DNA of 64,000 nucleotides. It comes from Nitrospirota bacterium. Lineage in GTDB: Bacteria > Nitrospirota > Nitrospiria > Nitrospirales > Nitrospiraceae. The stretch lies in contig SCVN01000016.1 of assembly GCA_004296885.1 (NCBI GenBank), positions 62,001 through 126,000 of the forward strand. Direction: 5' to 3'. This document shows, in pieces, positions 1-8,038 of the stretch; within the stretch, counting starts at the first letter, position 1; every line of letters starts with the position of its first letter. The position numbers and the translations under genes are program-made. The notes beneath the pieces are model-generated. The model saw only the letters and a program-made list of their open reading frames with translations, was not told where the DNA came from and made no database searches.

Positions 1-594
1 ATCTCGCCGGACGGCAAGACCATCGTCTTTACCTCGGTGCGGGACGGGGATCTCGACCTCTATGCCATGAACATGGACGGGACCCACGTCCGGCGCCTGA
101 CCGACGAATTGGGCTATGACGGGGGTGCATTCTTCTCGCCCGACAGCAAGCGGATTGTCTATCGGGCATCGCATCCCAAGGAACCGGAGGCCGTCGCCCA
201 ATACAAAACCTTGCTGGCGCAAAATCTGGTTGAGCCGGGTCAGTTGGAGATCTTCGTTATGAACGCCGACGGGACCGGCAAGCGGCCGGTGACAGCCAAC
301 GGCGCGTCGAACTTCGCCCCCTTCTTTCACCCGGACGGCCGCCGGATCATCTTTTCGTCCAACCTGCCGGAGCGGCAGGCCGGGACGTCGGCCGACCAGC
401 CCAAAGGCCCGCCGACGTTCCACCTCCACCTCATCGGCGAGGATGGAACCGGCTTGGAGCAAGTGACCTTTGCGGGCGGCTTCAACAGCTTCCCGATGTT
501 CTCGCCGGACGGCACCCAGCTGGTCTGGATCTCCGACCGGGGGGCCGGCGCCCGCGGCGAGTTCAATATCTTCCTGGCCGACTGGGTGCCGTAA
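1..594 (+). CDS. TolB-like beta-propeller protein, 3' part only
   Basis: The reading frame is open from the first base, so the start lies upstream; 197 codons are visible. The sequence contains repeated PD40/WD40-like units of the TolB type: SPDGK, ADGT and SPDG..LVWISDR recur about every 40-60 residues, each with the pattern 'ISPDGKTIVFTS..DGDLDLYAMNMDG'. Proteins of this family are usually periplasmic six-bladed propellers, either TolB itself or stand-alone PD40 proteins. The N-terminal signal peptide region is not in the window, so TolB cannot be separated from a generic PD40 protein. The gene ends with TAA and is followed by an inverted repeat. Confidence 0.8.
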   Translation: MSPDGKTIVFTSVRDGDLDLYAMNMDGTHVRRLTDELGYDGGAFFSPDSKRIVYRASHPKEPEAVAQYKTLLAQNLVEPGQLEIFVMNADGTGKRPVTANGASNFAPFFHPDGRRIIFSSNLPERQAGTSADQPKGPPTFHLHLIGEDGTGLEQVTFAGGFNSFPMFSPDGTQLVWISDRGAGARGEFNIFLADWVP

Positions 595-605
595 TGCCGA
601 GAGAC

Positions 606-674
606 GTGAGGCGTAAAACGTGAGGGGTGAGTCCAGAGAGAAAGCGTCAGCCTTGTGTCACGCCTCACGCCTCA
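606..674. repeat. Inverted repeat between the propeller gene and PAP2 gene
   Basis: GTGAGGCGT at 606-614 is the reverse complement of ACGCCTCAC at 660-668. Additional partial copies of the same word (GTGAGGGGTGA at 620-630, ACGCCTCA at 667-674) sit beside the arms. Related words (GGCGTGAAACGTGAAG) recur in the gap at 3749-3781, so this looks like a dispersed intergenic repeat family rather than a simple terminator. Confidence 0.6.
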
Positions 675-1693
675 TGTCCATTGTCCTTTCCTGCACGGCA
701 CTGGGCCTCATCTTTTGGGGCCTGCATCAACTCGACATGCCCTTGATCCGGTTCATGCGTTCGGTGCACCAACCCTGGCTTGAACAGAGCGGCGATCTGC
801 TGGCGCGCCTTGGCAGCGGTGCGGTCCTGGTGGCGTTCAGCGCGGCCTTGCTCGTCGCCGGCCGCCTGCGGATGCAGCCGGCTCTCTTTCATGCCGGCTT
901 GCAGGGGCTGGTGGCCCACGGCGCGTCGGCGCTGGTGACCCAACTGCTCAAACATACGATCGGCCGGCCCAGACCGCGTGTGACCCAGGAGGGAGAATTT
1001 CAGTTCGAACCGTCGTTTGTCAGCGGATTCGACTCATTCCCCTCCGGCCATACTTCGGCGTCCTTCGCCGTGGCCACGGTGCTGGCCCGCCATTTTCCCC
1101 GGCTCGGCTGGATCGGCTATCTGGCCGCGGCGCTGATCGCCTGCAGCCGCGTCTGGCGTGGCTCGCACTTTCCGACCGATGCGGTCGGGGGGGCGGCGAT
1201 CGGGGTCTTGATCGGGGCGTTGCTGGCCTATTCGTATCTGGACTGGCTCACGGTCTGCTCGCGGATGCTCACCAAGCTGGCGCTGGCCCTGTCGGCGGTC
1301 TTTGCGCTGTTCTGGCCCATGGTGCAGTCCTCTTCCGATCACCGGGGGGCCCTGTGGCTCACAGGGGCTGGGTTTGTCGCGATTCTCGTCGGCCTCGGAC
1401 TGCGTTGGAGAGCAATGTTCGCCGGCCAATCTGCGGATGTCCGTCCCTGGTCAGGGCTTCTGCTCGGGGCCGGGCTGGCCTTGAGCACCGGCTTCTGGCT
1501 GGTCTCAGCGGCGGCCATGCTGGCGCTCGTGGCATGGGGGGTGAGCCGGACGGACAAGGGCATCCTATCCGGTCGGGAATGTGAGCCGGCTCCGTGTCAG
1601 CCGCGGTTCTTGATGGAGACTGGCGTGACGATCGGCGTGGGGCTTGTGGCTGGTTTCCTCCACATGGTGCAGGGTCTTCTTCCCCTTCTTTGA
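674..1693 (+). CDS. PAP2-family membrane phosphatase
   Basis: A 339-residue polytopic membrane protein with the three acid-phosphatase motifs of the PAP2 superfamily: K-x6-RP (KHTIGRPRP, about residues 93-101), PSGH (123-126) and SR-x5-H-x3-D (SRVWRGSHFPTD, 158-169). Family members dephosphorylate lipid phosphates such as undecaprenyl pyrophosphate or phosphatidylglycerol phosphate at the outer face of the inner membrane. About 150 residues of further hydrophobic sequence follow the catalytic part, longer than minimal PAP2 proteins. I chose the ATG at 674 because the upstream GTG at 620 lies inside an intergenic inverted repeat and the first membrane helix starts right after 674. It converges with the glycosyltransferase gene that follows. 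Confidence 0.85.
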   Translation: MSIVLSCTALGLIFWGLHQLDMPLIRFMRSVHQPWLEQSGDLLARLGSGAVLVAFSAALLVAGRLRMQPALFHAGLQGLVAHGASALVTQLLKHTIGRPRPRVTQEGEFQFEPSFVSGFDSFPSGHTSASFAVATVLARHFPRLGWIGYLAAALIACSRVWRGSHFPTDAVGGAAIGVLIGALLAYSYLDWLTVCSRMLTKLALALSAVFALFWPMVQSSSDHRGALWLTGAGFVAILVGLGLRWRAMFAGQSADVRPWSGLLLGAGLALSTGFWLVSAAAMLALVAWGVSRTDKGILSGRECEPAPCQPRFLMETGVTIGVGLVAGFLHMVQGLLPLL

Positions 1694-1709
1694 CTGCCCA
1701 TCACGAATC

Positions 1710-3431
1710 TTATCCGTGCGGGCCGAACCGGGGGATCGGAACCGGAGGCTTGTCGGGGAGTCCTTTGACCATCGGCTCGTTGGATAGGAGGCTGTACCCG
1801 TACCGTTCCAGAATGACCTGGTACTCCTTGGCCTCGGGCGGAAGCTGGGGTTTCAAGCGGGAAGGCATCATGATCATGGTCCGTCCCGGCTGGGTCAGGT
1901 GCGGCTGCATCTTGGCCTCTTCTCCCGGCTTGATGAGGATGGCTTTCCGCTTCGCGTAAAAAATCAACGAGGGTCTCGGAGGACCGTACAGGATCAACCG
2001 GTCGTCCGGACCCAAATTCACCCCGGCGGTGAAGGCCAGTTCCTGCGGAGGAGAGACGAAGTACCGGCTGAAACGGGGGACGGTGATCTGAAGCGAGACC
2101 AGAAGCACGAGGCTGATCGTGACACTCGCCGCCCAGAAGGCCGCGCCGCGCCGCTCCCGCAGGAGTCCGAAGTAGCCCACCAGAACCGTGCCGATGATCA
2201 GGATGAACCCGACTGCCGGCGGGCCGAGTCCCGGGTCCACTTGGGCGGCCATCGGGAATTCCTTGGTCATCTTGTCCACGAAATGGGCGTAGAGCGACGG
2301 AGAGGCGGCTAGGCCGAAGCCCAGCAGAGAGCCGGTGACGATCAGGAGGCGCAGCGAGGCGCGGAGCCCCGCAGTGGCTTGGTCCAGCAGGCACCGGTGC
2401 CAGTAGGCGGCTGTCAGCAGGGCGGCGGCCGGAAAGAGCGGGCCGATATAATGGGGGAGCCGCGTGGCCGAGGCGCTGAAGAACACAAAGGTGGCGACGA
2501 TCCACAGGGAGGCGAACAACTCCAGTTCCTTGGCGCCCTCTTCCTTTTCCGCGCGACGATCCGTCCAATAGCCCCGCCAGTTGCGTAACCCCTGATAGAG
2601 CGCCACGGGCAAGAATCCGCTCCAGGGAAAGAACCCGAAGAGCAGAACCGGCACATAGAAGAACAGGGTGCCCCCGTGTCCGCCGATCACGTTCAGGAAA
2701 CGCCCGATCGTGTCCGCCTGGGCCGAGGCCGTATAGCGCGCGCCGTGAATGGCCAGCATCATGCCGTACCAGGGAAGCGCCAGGGCGAGGAAGAGCAGGG
2801 ACCCGGCCAGCGGGAATCCGGTCTGCCAGAACCGGCGCCAGCGGTGCGTGATCGTGAGGTAGGGCACGATGGCCAGGAGCGGCACGGCAAAACCGATCGG
2901 GCCCTTGGTGAGCGTGCCCAGCGCCATGCCGATGTACAGGAGCCAGAGATAATGACGGGCCTTGCCCGTTCCGTGGAACCCCAGCCAGAACCCGAACAAG
3001 GCGAGAGTGGTGAAAAAGATCAGCACGCTGTCGGTGAGCACCAGCCGGCCGATCGCGACAATTTCCACGTTCAGGAGCAGCATCAGCGCGCCGAGAAAGC
3101 CCAGCGTTGCCCCCCGCACGCGCGCGAGGAACCAGTACTGCAGGAGAATCAACGCCAGGCCGAAGAGGGCCGAGGGGAGGCGGGCGGTGAACTCGCCGAC
3201 GCCGAACAGGCGGTACGCGCCGCTGATCAGCCAGTACAGGAAGACCGGCTTGGCGAAGCGAGGCTCCCCGTTCAAGGTGGGGGTGATCCAATCGCCGCTC
3301 TCGACCATCTCCCGGGCGGCTTCGGCGTTGCTGCCTTCATCCCGGTCCGTCAATCCTAAGGTGCCGAGACCCAGGAGGAACAGGAGTCCGGCCAGCGCCA
3401 GGAGCAGCAGCAGCTTAGGTTCCTTCAGCAC
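1710..3431 (-). CDS. ArnT/PMT-like membrane glycosyltransferase
   Basis: 573 residues with about a dozen hydrophobic segments. The N-terminal signature of the ArnT/dolichyl-phosphate-mannose transferase superfamily is clear: an Asp-Glu pair in the first periplasmic loop (TDRDEG, residues 28-33), then AREM..GDWITPTLNGEPRFAKP and a Tyr-Trp before the next helix. These GT-C enzymes move a sugar from a polyprenyl phosphate carrier to an acceptor such as lipid A or a protein on the periplasmic face. It is the last gene of a minus-strand set with a GT2 enzyme (3807-4565) and an LpxB-N-like protein (3435-3740), only 3 bp downstream of the latter. That trio is typical of lipid A or surface glycan modification. 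The sugar is not predictable from sequence alone. Confidence 0.85.
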   Translation of the reverse strand: MLKEPKLLLLLALAGLLFLLGLGTLGLTDRDEGSNAEAAREMVESGDWITPTLNGEPRFAKPVFLYWLISGAYRLFGVGEFTARLPSALFGLALILLQYWFLARVRGATLGFLGALMLLLNVEIVAIGRLVLTDSVLIFFTTLALFGFWLGFHGTGKARHYLWLLYIGMALGTLTKGPIGFAVPLLAIVPYLTITHRWRRFWQTGFPLAGSLLFLALALPWYGMMLAIHGARYTASAQADTIGRFLNVIGGHGGTLFFYVPVLLFGFFPWSGFLPVALYQGLRNWRGYWTDRRAEKEEGAKELELFASLWIVATFVFFSASATRLPHYIGPLFPAAALLTAAYWHRCLLDQATAGLRASLRLLIVTGSLLGFGLAASPSLYAHFVDKMTKEFPMAAQVDPGLGPPAVGFILIIGTVLVGYFGLLRERRGAAFWAASVTISLVLLVSLQITVPRFSRYFVSPPQELAFTAGVNLGPDDRLILYGPPRPSLIFYAKRKAILIKPGEEAKMQPHLTQPGRTMIMMPSRLKPQLPPEAKEYQVILERYGYSLLSNEPMVKGLPDKPPVPIPRFGPHG

Positions 3432-3434
3432 CGG

Positions 3435-3740
3435 TCACCCGTTGGAGTCCGGAGCCGCAGGGGAGGCCGGTTCTTGGTGAGGATTGCGGCGAATCAGTAT
3501 CAGGTTGCGGATGTAGACGAAGGCCCCGACGCTCTGTCCCGCGATGAACACCGGGTCTTCCCGGTAGATGGCGTAGGCCAGGGTAATCAGTCCACCGATC
3601 AGGCTCATGTGCCAGAAGGCGACGGGTACATGGCTCCGTGCACTGCGCTCGGAGGCGAACCACTGGACGACCCAGCGCATAAAGAAAACCGTTTGGCCGA
3701 AGAATCCGATGCCCAGCCAGATTTTTTCCGTCATGCTCAT
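3435..3740 (-). CDS. LpxB N-terminal-domain (LAB_N) small membrane protein
   Basis: About 101 residues with three hydrophobic segments and the features of the LAB_N domain: an aromatic motif GQTVFFMRWVVQWFASE near the start, a P-V-A-FW-H-MSLIGG segment and a final helix with Y-IRNL. The domain is named from lipid-A-disaccharide synthase but stand-alone copies are common beside ArnT-like and GT2 genes. The start at 3740 (or 3734) is preferred to the longer frame because codons before it fall in an intergenic repeat (3749-3781). It ends 3 bp before the ArnT-like gene, so co-transcription is likely. Its biochemical role is not established; a flippase or transporter-like role has been suggested for the fold. 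Confidence 0.8.
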   Translation of the reverse strand: MSMTEKIWLGIGFFGQTVFFMRWVVQWFASERSARSHVPVAFWHMSLIGGLITLAYAIYREDPVFIAGQSVGAFVYIRNLILIRRNPHQEPASPAAPDSNG

Positions 3741-3748
3741 GGGCAATA

Positions 3749-3781
3749 CGTCAGGCGTGAAACGTGAAGTGTGAAGTGTTG
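3749..3781. repeat. Low-complexity intergenic repeat (GTGAAACGTGAAG words)
   Basis: The words CAGGCGTGA, AACGTGAAG and TGTGAAG follow each other here, echoing the repeat at 606-674. It lies between two co-directional minus-strand genes, and the ORF extension through it has no coding character. Confidence 0.5.
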
Positions 3782-3806
3782 GGGCCGTCAATTCGGTGCC
3801 GACGGC

Positions 3807-4565
3807 TCATGTGCGATCCCCATGCGTCGCCTGCCGATCACGAAGCCGGTATCGCAGGCACCGGCGCTGCATCCAGCGCACGGCGAGGAGATCGTAGAGG
3901 CTTTTGAACAGCCGGTTGCCGATCCCATACTTGGATTGTCCATGCGCGCGCGGCAAGTGGCGCACCGGGATTTCCGTGACGGTGAACCCTTGCATCTGCG
4001 CCAGGGCGGGGAAGAAGCGGTGCATGCCCTCGAAGAGCGGCATCCGCTCGACCACCCGCCGCCGGAAGACTTTCAGGGAGCAGCCGGTATCGTGGATCCG
4101 GTCGCCGGTTACCGTGCTCCGGGCCAGAAACGCGATGCGCGAGGAGAGCTTCCGGACGAGGTTGTCATGCCGGTCCTTGCGCCAGCCGCAGACGAGATCG
4201 TACCGGGCCGCCAGCGGCAGCAGCTTCGGAATATCCGCCGGATCGAACTGGAGGTCTCCGTCCATCGTCACGATCAACTCGCCGGCTGCGTGGCGGAAGC
4301 CCGCATCGAAGGCCGCGGTCTGCCCGTAATTGCGATCGAAGTGCAGGACGGCGACCTCCGGGTGCTGTGCCGCCAGGGTGTCCAGGAAGGCGCTGCTGCC
4401 GTCCGTGCTGCCGTCGTCCACATACAGGATTTCAAAAGGCGCTCTGCGTGACTCGTCCTGCCCGGCCAGGACCTTGAGCAACTGCTCGGTGAGCGTGGGC
4501 AGGTTGTCCCGTTCATCCTTGATGGGAATGACGACGGACACCCAGGGGCGGGGCTGCTCTGTCAT
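3807..4565 (-). CDS. GT2 glycosyltransferase, polyprenyl-phosphate sugar synthase type
   Basis: 252 residues of GT-A fold with the family 2 motifs: V-S-VVIP-KDE at the N-terminus, VDDGSTDG for nucleotide binding, FDRNYGQTAA, and the metal-binding MDGDLQ. The order and length resemble dolichol-phosphate mannosyltransferase and ArnC. There is no obvious C-terminal pair of membrane helices, so it resembles the soluble DPM1 type rather than full ArnC. It would make the polyprenyl-phosphate-linked sugar used by the ArnT-like enzyme two genes downstream. The ATG at 4565 starts directly at the conserved N-terminal strand, so the start is fairly safe. Confidence 0.87.
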   Translation of the reverse strand: MTEQPRPWVSVVIPIKDERDNLPTLTEQLLKVLAGQDESRRAPFEILYVDDGSTDGSSAFLDTLAAQHPEVAVLHFDRNYGQTAAFDAGFRHAAGELIVTMDGDLQFDPADIPKLLPLAARYDLVCGWRKDRHDNLVRKLSSRIAFLARSTVTGDRIHDTGCSLKVFRRRVVERMPLFEGMHRFFPALAQMQGFTVTEIPVRHLPRAHGQSKYGIGNRLFKSLYDLLAVRWMQRRCLRYRLRDRQATHGDRT

Positions 4566-4687
4566 GTCGGTGTGGGGTGCTCCTTGCTGGGTCGGCTGAT
4601 CGCAGGGTCAGGAGCGCATTGTAACGAATCCCCTCCCGAGGGTCAAACGAATCCCGCCGTGAGCGGCTCTGCGCCGCCGGATGCGGA

Positions 4688-5281
4688 TTAATTCGGCTGG
4701 CCGGGCGGTATGCCGGTAGGTCCCGTTCCGGCCCGGGCCACGGTGAAGCGCATGGTGCCGATCAGGCTGATCTCGGTGGCTTCCCAACCGATGTGAATCT
4801 CGACTTTGTACTTGCCGGGCCTCCAGCGGTCCGCGGGTGGGAAGAGCTTGAGGTAGCCGCTCTCATCTTCGAGCGCCAGGTACATGGAGTCTTTGGTAAC
4901 CGGTGTCTTGGGGTCCAAGCCGTCTACCTGTTCGGGATAGCAGATGCCGATGACCTGGTAGGACTGGTAGTGGGGGAAGACGGTGAAGACGATGAAGACG
5001 GACGGGGCCTCGGGTCGAAAAACGTCTGTCGGGCTGACGGGGACAATTTCATGTGTCCGGCGGAAGCCAATCTCCTCTTCGTATCCCTCCGAGGTCTGGA
5101 TCGAACGGAAAACTCCTTGTGGCGGGGCGTCGAAGTTGTACGAGGGCTGGTCCGCCTTGTTTTGAAATTCTTGAATCGGCACGTCGCGCGTGAGGGGGAT
5201 CTCTTCGGCTGGAGCCGGCACGGGCCACGGCAGGACCAGCGCGGCCGCGCCGGCCAGGAGCATGCGAGAGAAGACCGTCAT
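4688..5281 (-). CDS. Exported protein of unknown function
   Basis: 197 residues starting MTVFSRMLLAGAAALV and ending its signal region at PAPAEE, a good signal peptidase I site, so the protein is exported to the periplasm or beyond. The mature part is rich in beta-type sequence (VFIVFTVFPHYQSYQVIG; KVEIHIGWEATEISLIGTMRFTV) and ends in a Pro/Gly tail. I do not recognise a family. The start at 5281 fits the signal peptide better than the upstream ATG at 5296. It is separated from the GT2 gene by about 120 bp. Confidence 0.65.
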   Translation of the reverse strand: MTVFSRMLLAGAAALVLPWPVPAPAEEIPLTRDVPIQEFQNKADQPSYNFDAPPQGVFRSIQTSEGYEEEIGFRRTHEIVPVSPTDVFRPEAPSVFIVFTVFPHYQSYQVIGICYPEQVDGLDPKTPVTKDSMYLALEDESGYLKLFPPADRWRPGKYKVEIHIGWEATEISLIGTMRFTVARAGTGPTGIPPGQPN

Positions 5282-5447
5282 CCTCCATTGATACACAGGC
5301 GGTTACCTGGCTGTCAACGGAGGCAAGCAGCGGCTTGTCGCGGTTTGGCGGTTTGGTCGCCATGGGGGGCGGTTGCGGGGGGATGGGGGTTTTGCTAGAA
5401 TCCACCCCCTTCGCGCAATAGGCTGGTTTGGCAAGGCAAGGATTGTT

Positions 5448-6884
5448 ATGCCCACGACGTTCTCCAAGAATCCCGATTCCCTCCCTCAACTCATCGGCGA
5501 ATTTGAGCCGCTGGATGAATGGCAGGCCCACATCAGTCAGATCTTTTACGGTCTCCGTGCCGGGCGCATCCGCGACTACTATCAGACCTTTGCCAGCGCA
5601 GACTATCGCCTGGCCCACGCGCTGGCGGCGGACTATTACGAACGGGTTCAGAAGCGGGACAAGCAACAGGCTGGCCAAACAGGTCAGGCGCTAGGTGCGC
5701 CGTTGGTGGTTCACGAATGGGGCTGCGGGAACGGGAACCTGGCTGCCTGCTTCCTCAGTCACCTCCGGAAGCTGGATCAAGCGGGAACCGTCTATCCGCG
5801 CGTCCGCTACGTGCTGGTCGACGATCAATCCAGCGTGCTGGACGCGGCCAGAAACCACCCGGACCTGGCCGGCCATCAGGATCGGCTGGAGGTCCTCTGC
5901 GCCGATGCCGGAGACCTGGCATCGGTCAAGGACCGGACGGTGGATCGCATCATCTGCAACGAGCTGTGGAATGAGTTGCCGACGAAACTGATGCTTCGGA
6001 ATGCGAGCGAGGTGGAGGAGGAATATCTACGCCCCAATCTGAGCGAGGCCAAGCACGAGGAGATTCAGGACTGGCCCGGGTTCGTCCAGGCCTTCGAGGC
6101 GAAGGACAGCCAGGCGCTCAGCCGGTTCCCTCCATTCCTGGAGGATATCGTCTGGGAAAAAGAGTACCGCAAGGCCGAGTGGAAAGCGGTGCCCTATCGG
6201 AAGACGATCACGGAGTTCCTCAAGAAAATCGACGAGCAGGTTTTGGTTCCGGTAAATTTGGGCGCCTTCGCCACGGTCAAGGAAGCGAAGCGGGTGCTTG
6301 CCGACGGGGCCATCGGATTCAGCAGCTTCGACGCGGGGACGGAAGACCTGACCGTGCTCAACGATCCGGACAAGCCCTGCTACGGTCAGTTTGGCGGGCA
6401 GTACAGCTTTATGGTCAATTTCGCCCTCGTGGAAGCGGTGTCCAGGCATCTTGGCATGGCCACGGTGACCCTTGAATCCCAGCGGGAGTTTGTGGGGCGG
6501 AACCTGGGCACGAATGTGCTGAGTTTGATGGATTTACTCGCTGCTTTTCCCAGGGCCGACCGGTTGGCACCGTGGGAGCAGGACCGGCTGATCATCAAAA
6601 CGATTCTGCTCCTAAATCAGCGATACCAGAGTCCCTATGGGCGGCCCATGGAGTTTGCGTTGCGGCAGGATATGCCGGCGGCGGAGCGGGCGGAGCTCGA
6701 AGGCATGCTGGGCTCGTTGAAGCGGGATGGCATCCCCGACACAGTGGCTTACGTGAGCGAGGAGGAAGTGACGGGAGTGCTTGGAGAGCTGGAAACCTTG
6801 GGCTATGACCCGCATATGGTGCAGGCGGCTCTGCGTGTCCACCCACAATCTGTGGACTATTTGCACCTCTACTTAAACTATTAG
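5448..6884 (+). CDS. SAM-dependent methyltransferase, MidA/NDUFAF7-like
   Basis: 478 residues. A class I methyltransferase fold is indicated by VVHEWGCGNGN (motif I, about residue 86), YVLVDDQSSVLDAAR (acidic residue for SAM ribose) and LEVLCADAGD. The motif CNELWNELPTKLM matches the 'NE..DALP' post-motif typical of the MidA/NDUFAF7 family, whose mitochondrial member methylates an arginine in complex I. The target here is unknown. The ATG at 5448 is preferred because the upstream extension has no family similarity. The last 80 residues look helical and carry no motif I recognise. Confidence 0.7.
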   Translation: MPTTFSKNPDSLPQLIGEFEPLDEWQAHISQIFYGLRAGRIRDYYQTFASADYRLAHALAADYYERVQKRDKQQAGQTGQALGAPLVVHEWGCGNGNLAACFLSHLRKLDQAGTVYPRVRYVLVDDQSSVLDAARNHPDLAGHQDRLEVLCADAGDLASVKDRTVDRIICNELWNELPTKLMLRNASEVEEEYLRPNLSEAKHEEIQDWPGFVQAFEAKDSQALSRFPPFLEDIVWEKEYRKAEWKAVPYRKTITEFLKKIDEQVLVPVNLGAFATVKEAKRVLADGAIGFSSFDAGTEDLTVLNDPDKPCYGQFGGQYSFMVNFALVEAVSRHLGMATVTLESQREFVGRNLGTNVLSLMDLLAAFPRADRLAPWEQDRLIIKTILLLNQRYQSPYGRPMEFALRQDMPAAERAELEGMLGSLKRDGIPDTVAYVSEEEVTGVLGELETLGYDPHMVQAALRVHPQSVDYLHLYLNY

Positions 6885-6926
6885 CGGTGTCCTTGCAGGA
6901 CCCAGCGAAATTTTCAAAGGAATTCC

Positions 6927-6955
6927 TTGACTTGATATGGAAATTTTTGTAGCCT
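6927..6955 (+). promoter_or_regulatory. Candidate promoter upstream of tatA
   Basis: TTGACT at 6927-6932 is followed after 17 bp by TAGCCT at 6950-6955. The -35 box is good and the -10 box is weak. It lies about 110 bp before the tatA start in an otherwise gene-free 180 bp. Confidence 0.35.
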
Positions 6956-7064
6956 GGCGCGGTTTCTCGTGCTAGGCTCCTCCTCCGTCAATCGGGAAGA
7001 GGGCGGTTTCATGAGGGAAAGAGCTTTGTTCGCCCTGTTTTCATAGGGCGCGAAAAGAGGAAAC

Positions 7065-7343
7065 ATGTTCGGTTCGTTCGGTTGGATGGAACTTGTACTG
7101 ATCTTGATCATCGTCCTCATTATCTTTGGGGCCGGTAAGATTCCCCAGTTGGGGGAAGGGCTGGGCAAGGCGATCAAGGGGTTCAAGAAGTCCGTCCATG
7201 AACCGGACCCAGTGGACGTGACAGCGGTTCCGGCGGCGCCGGAGCAAGCGGCGCCGGTGCCGCAGTTGGCGCCGGCGGGGCAGGCGGCCCAGCCGGTGCT
7301 GCAATCGACGCCAGCGCAACCGGAGCCGACCAGGCAAGGCTGA
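7065..7343 (+). CDS. tatA: Twin-arginine translocase subunit TatA
   Basis: 92 residues with the TatA/E architecture: a short N-terminal membrane helix (about residues 7-22), the FG hinge (IFGAGKIP) and the amphipathic helix with [14 protein letters not shown], followed by a Pro/Ala/Gln-rich tail of about 40 residues. TatA oligomers form the pathway for folded proteins with twin-arginine signals across the inner membrane. A second TatA-type gene follows 65 bp downstream, but no tatC is in the window. Confidence 0.9.
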   Translation: MFGSFGWMELVLILIIVLIIFGAGKIPQLGEGLGKAIKGFKKSVHEPDPVDVTAVPAAPEQAAPVPQLAPAGQAAQPVLQSTPAQPEPTRQG

Positions 7344-7408
7344 GAGCCTCTGAACCCTCCCTTCGCCCCCGGGGGAGAGGGTGGGCGCGGAGAGCAAGGA
7401 TATGCACG

Positions 7409-7708
7409 ATGTTCGGGCTGGGAGCAGGAGAGGTGCTGATCATTCTGGTCATTGCCTTTCTTTTGTTCGGTCCCAAGCAGCTTCCTGAAATCGGACGGCA
7501 GGTCGGCAAGGCGGTCAAGGGATTCAAAGAGACGGCGGACGATCTCCGGAAGTCGGTGGAGCCGGAAGTCAACCTGATTCAGCAGGAAGTCAAGATGGTG
7601 GAACAGGACCTGCAGGCCTCGATGAAAGAAGCGGAAGAAGAGATCGAACGAGTGACGAACAAACCGGAACAAGGTGTCGATAGCCAACCGTCGTCCACCA
7701 ATAGCTAG
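7409..7708 (+). CDS. TatA/TatB-like translocase protein
   Basis: 99 residues with an N-terminal membrane helix, a GP hinge (LLFGPKQLPEIGRQVG) and a long charged helix (ETADDLRKSVEPEVN to EEEIERV). The Glu near residue 8 and the longer acidic helical tail make TatB possible, but the core is closer to TatA as found in many non-proteobacteria. It is probably co-transcribed with the tatA gene upstream. I leave the TatA or TatB identity open. Confidence 0.82.
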   Translation: MFGLGAGEVLIILVIAFLLFGPKQLPEIGRQVGKAVKGFKETADDLRKSVEPEVNLIQQEVKMVEQDLQASMKEAEEEIERVTNKPEQGVDSQPSSTNS

Positions 7709-7774
7709 AGATGCAGGACTCGGCCCGAACGGGCGACCGTTTAATTCTTTAATTCTGAACGCTGTCGAAAGGGG

Positions 7775-7918
7775 GTGACGGAGCAGAGCAGATTCTTCGG
7801 GCAAGGGGCGCAGTATTGCGAACGGAAGTGGCGCGCCTCGTTGAAAGGTTCAACGCCTGTGGCACAACAGGCAGATACCGAAGCGTACAAGCTTTCGCGG
7901 GCATGGACAGAGCGATAG
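7775..7918 (+). CDS. Possible small protein, 47 codons
   Basis: A GTG-start frame at 7775 follows an AAAGGGG ribosome-binding sequence and ends with TAG. It encodes VTEQSRFFGQGAQYC and then a basic, Trp-containing segment without signal peptide or low-complexity bias. It lies in the 330-bp gap between the TatA-type gene and the porin gene. The rest of this gap shows a hairpin-poor purine-rich leader and no other coding frame. Support is composition and the ribosome-binding site only; it may be chance. Confidence 0.25.
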   Translation: MTEQSRFFGQGAQYCERKWRASLKGSTPVAQQADTEAYKLSRAWTER

Positions 7919-8038
7919 TTCTTGCGATTGTCGCAGCGACACGGTAAAAGTGAGCGCGACGTCCAGCAGGGAGGAGGAAGCAGCAGTGGCAAGGGAGAGC
8001 CGCCGTTGCTGTGAAGCCCAACTCACAGGAGGAACGTT

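Noticed and set aside
6950-6985. Sigma-54 promoter before tatA
   Set aside because: The GG and GC elements are 13 bp apart rather than 10.
7709-8038. Riboswitch (c-di-GMP or cobalamin) upstream of the porin
   Set aside because: Purine-rich stretches looked suggestive, but I could not find the conserved core motifs of either class.
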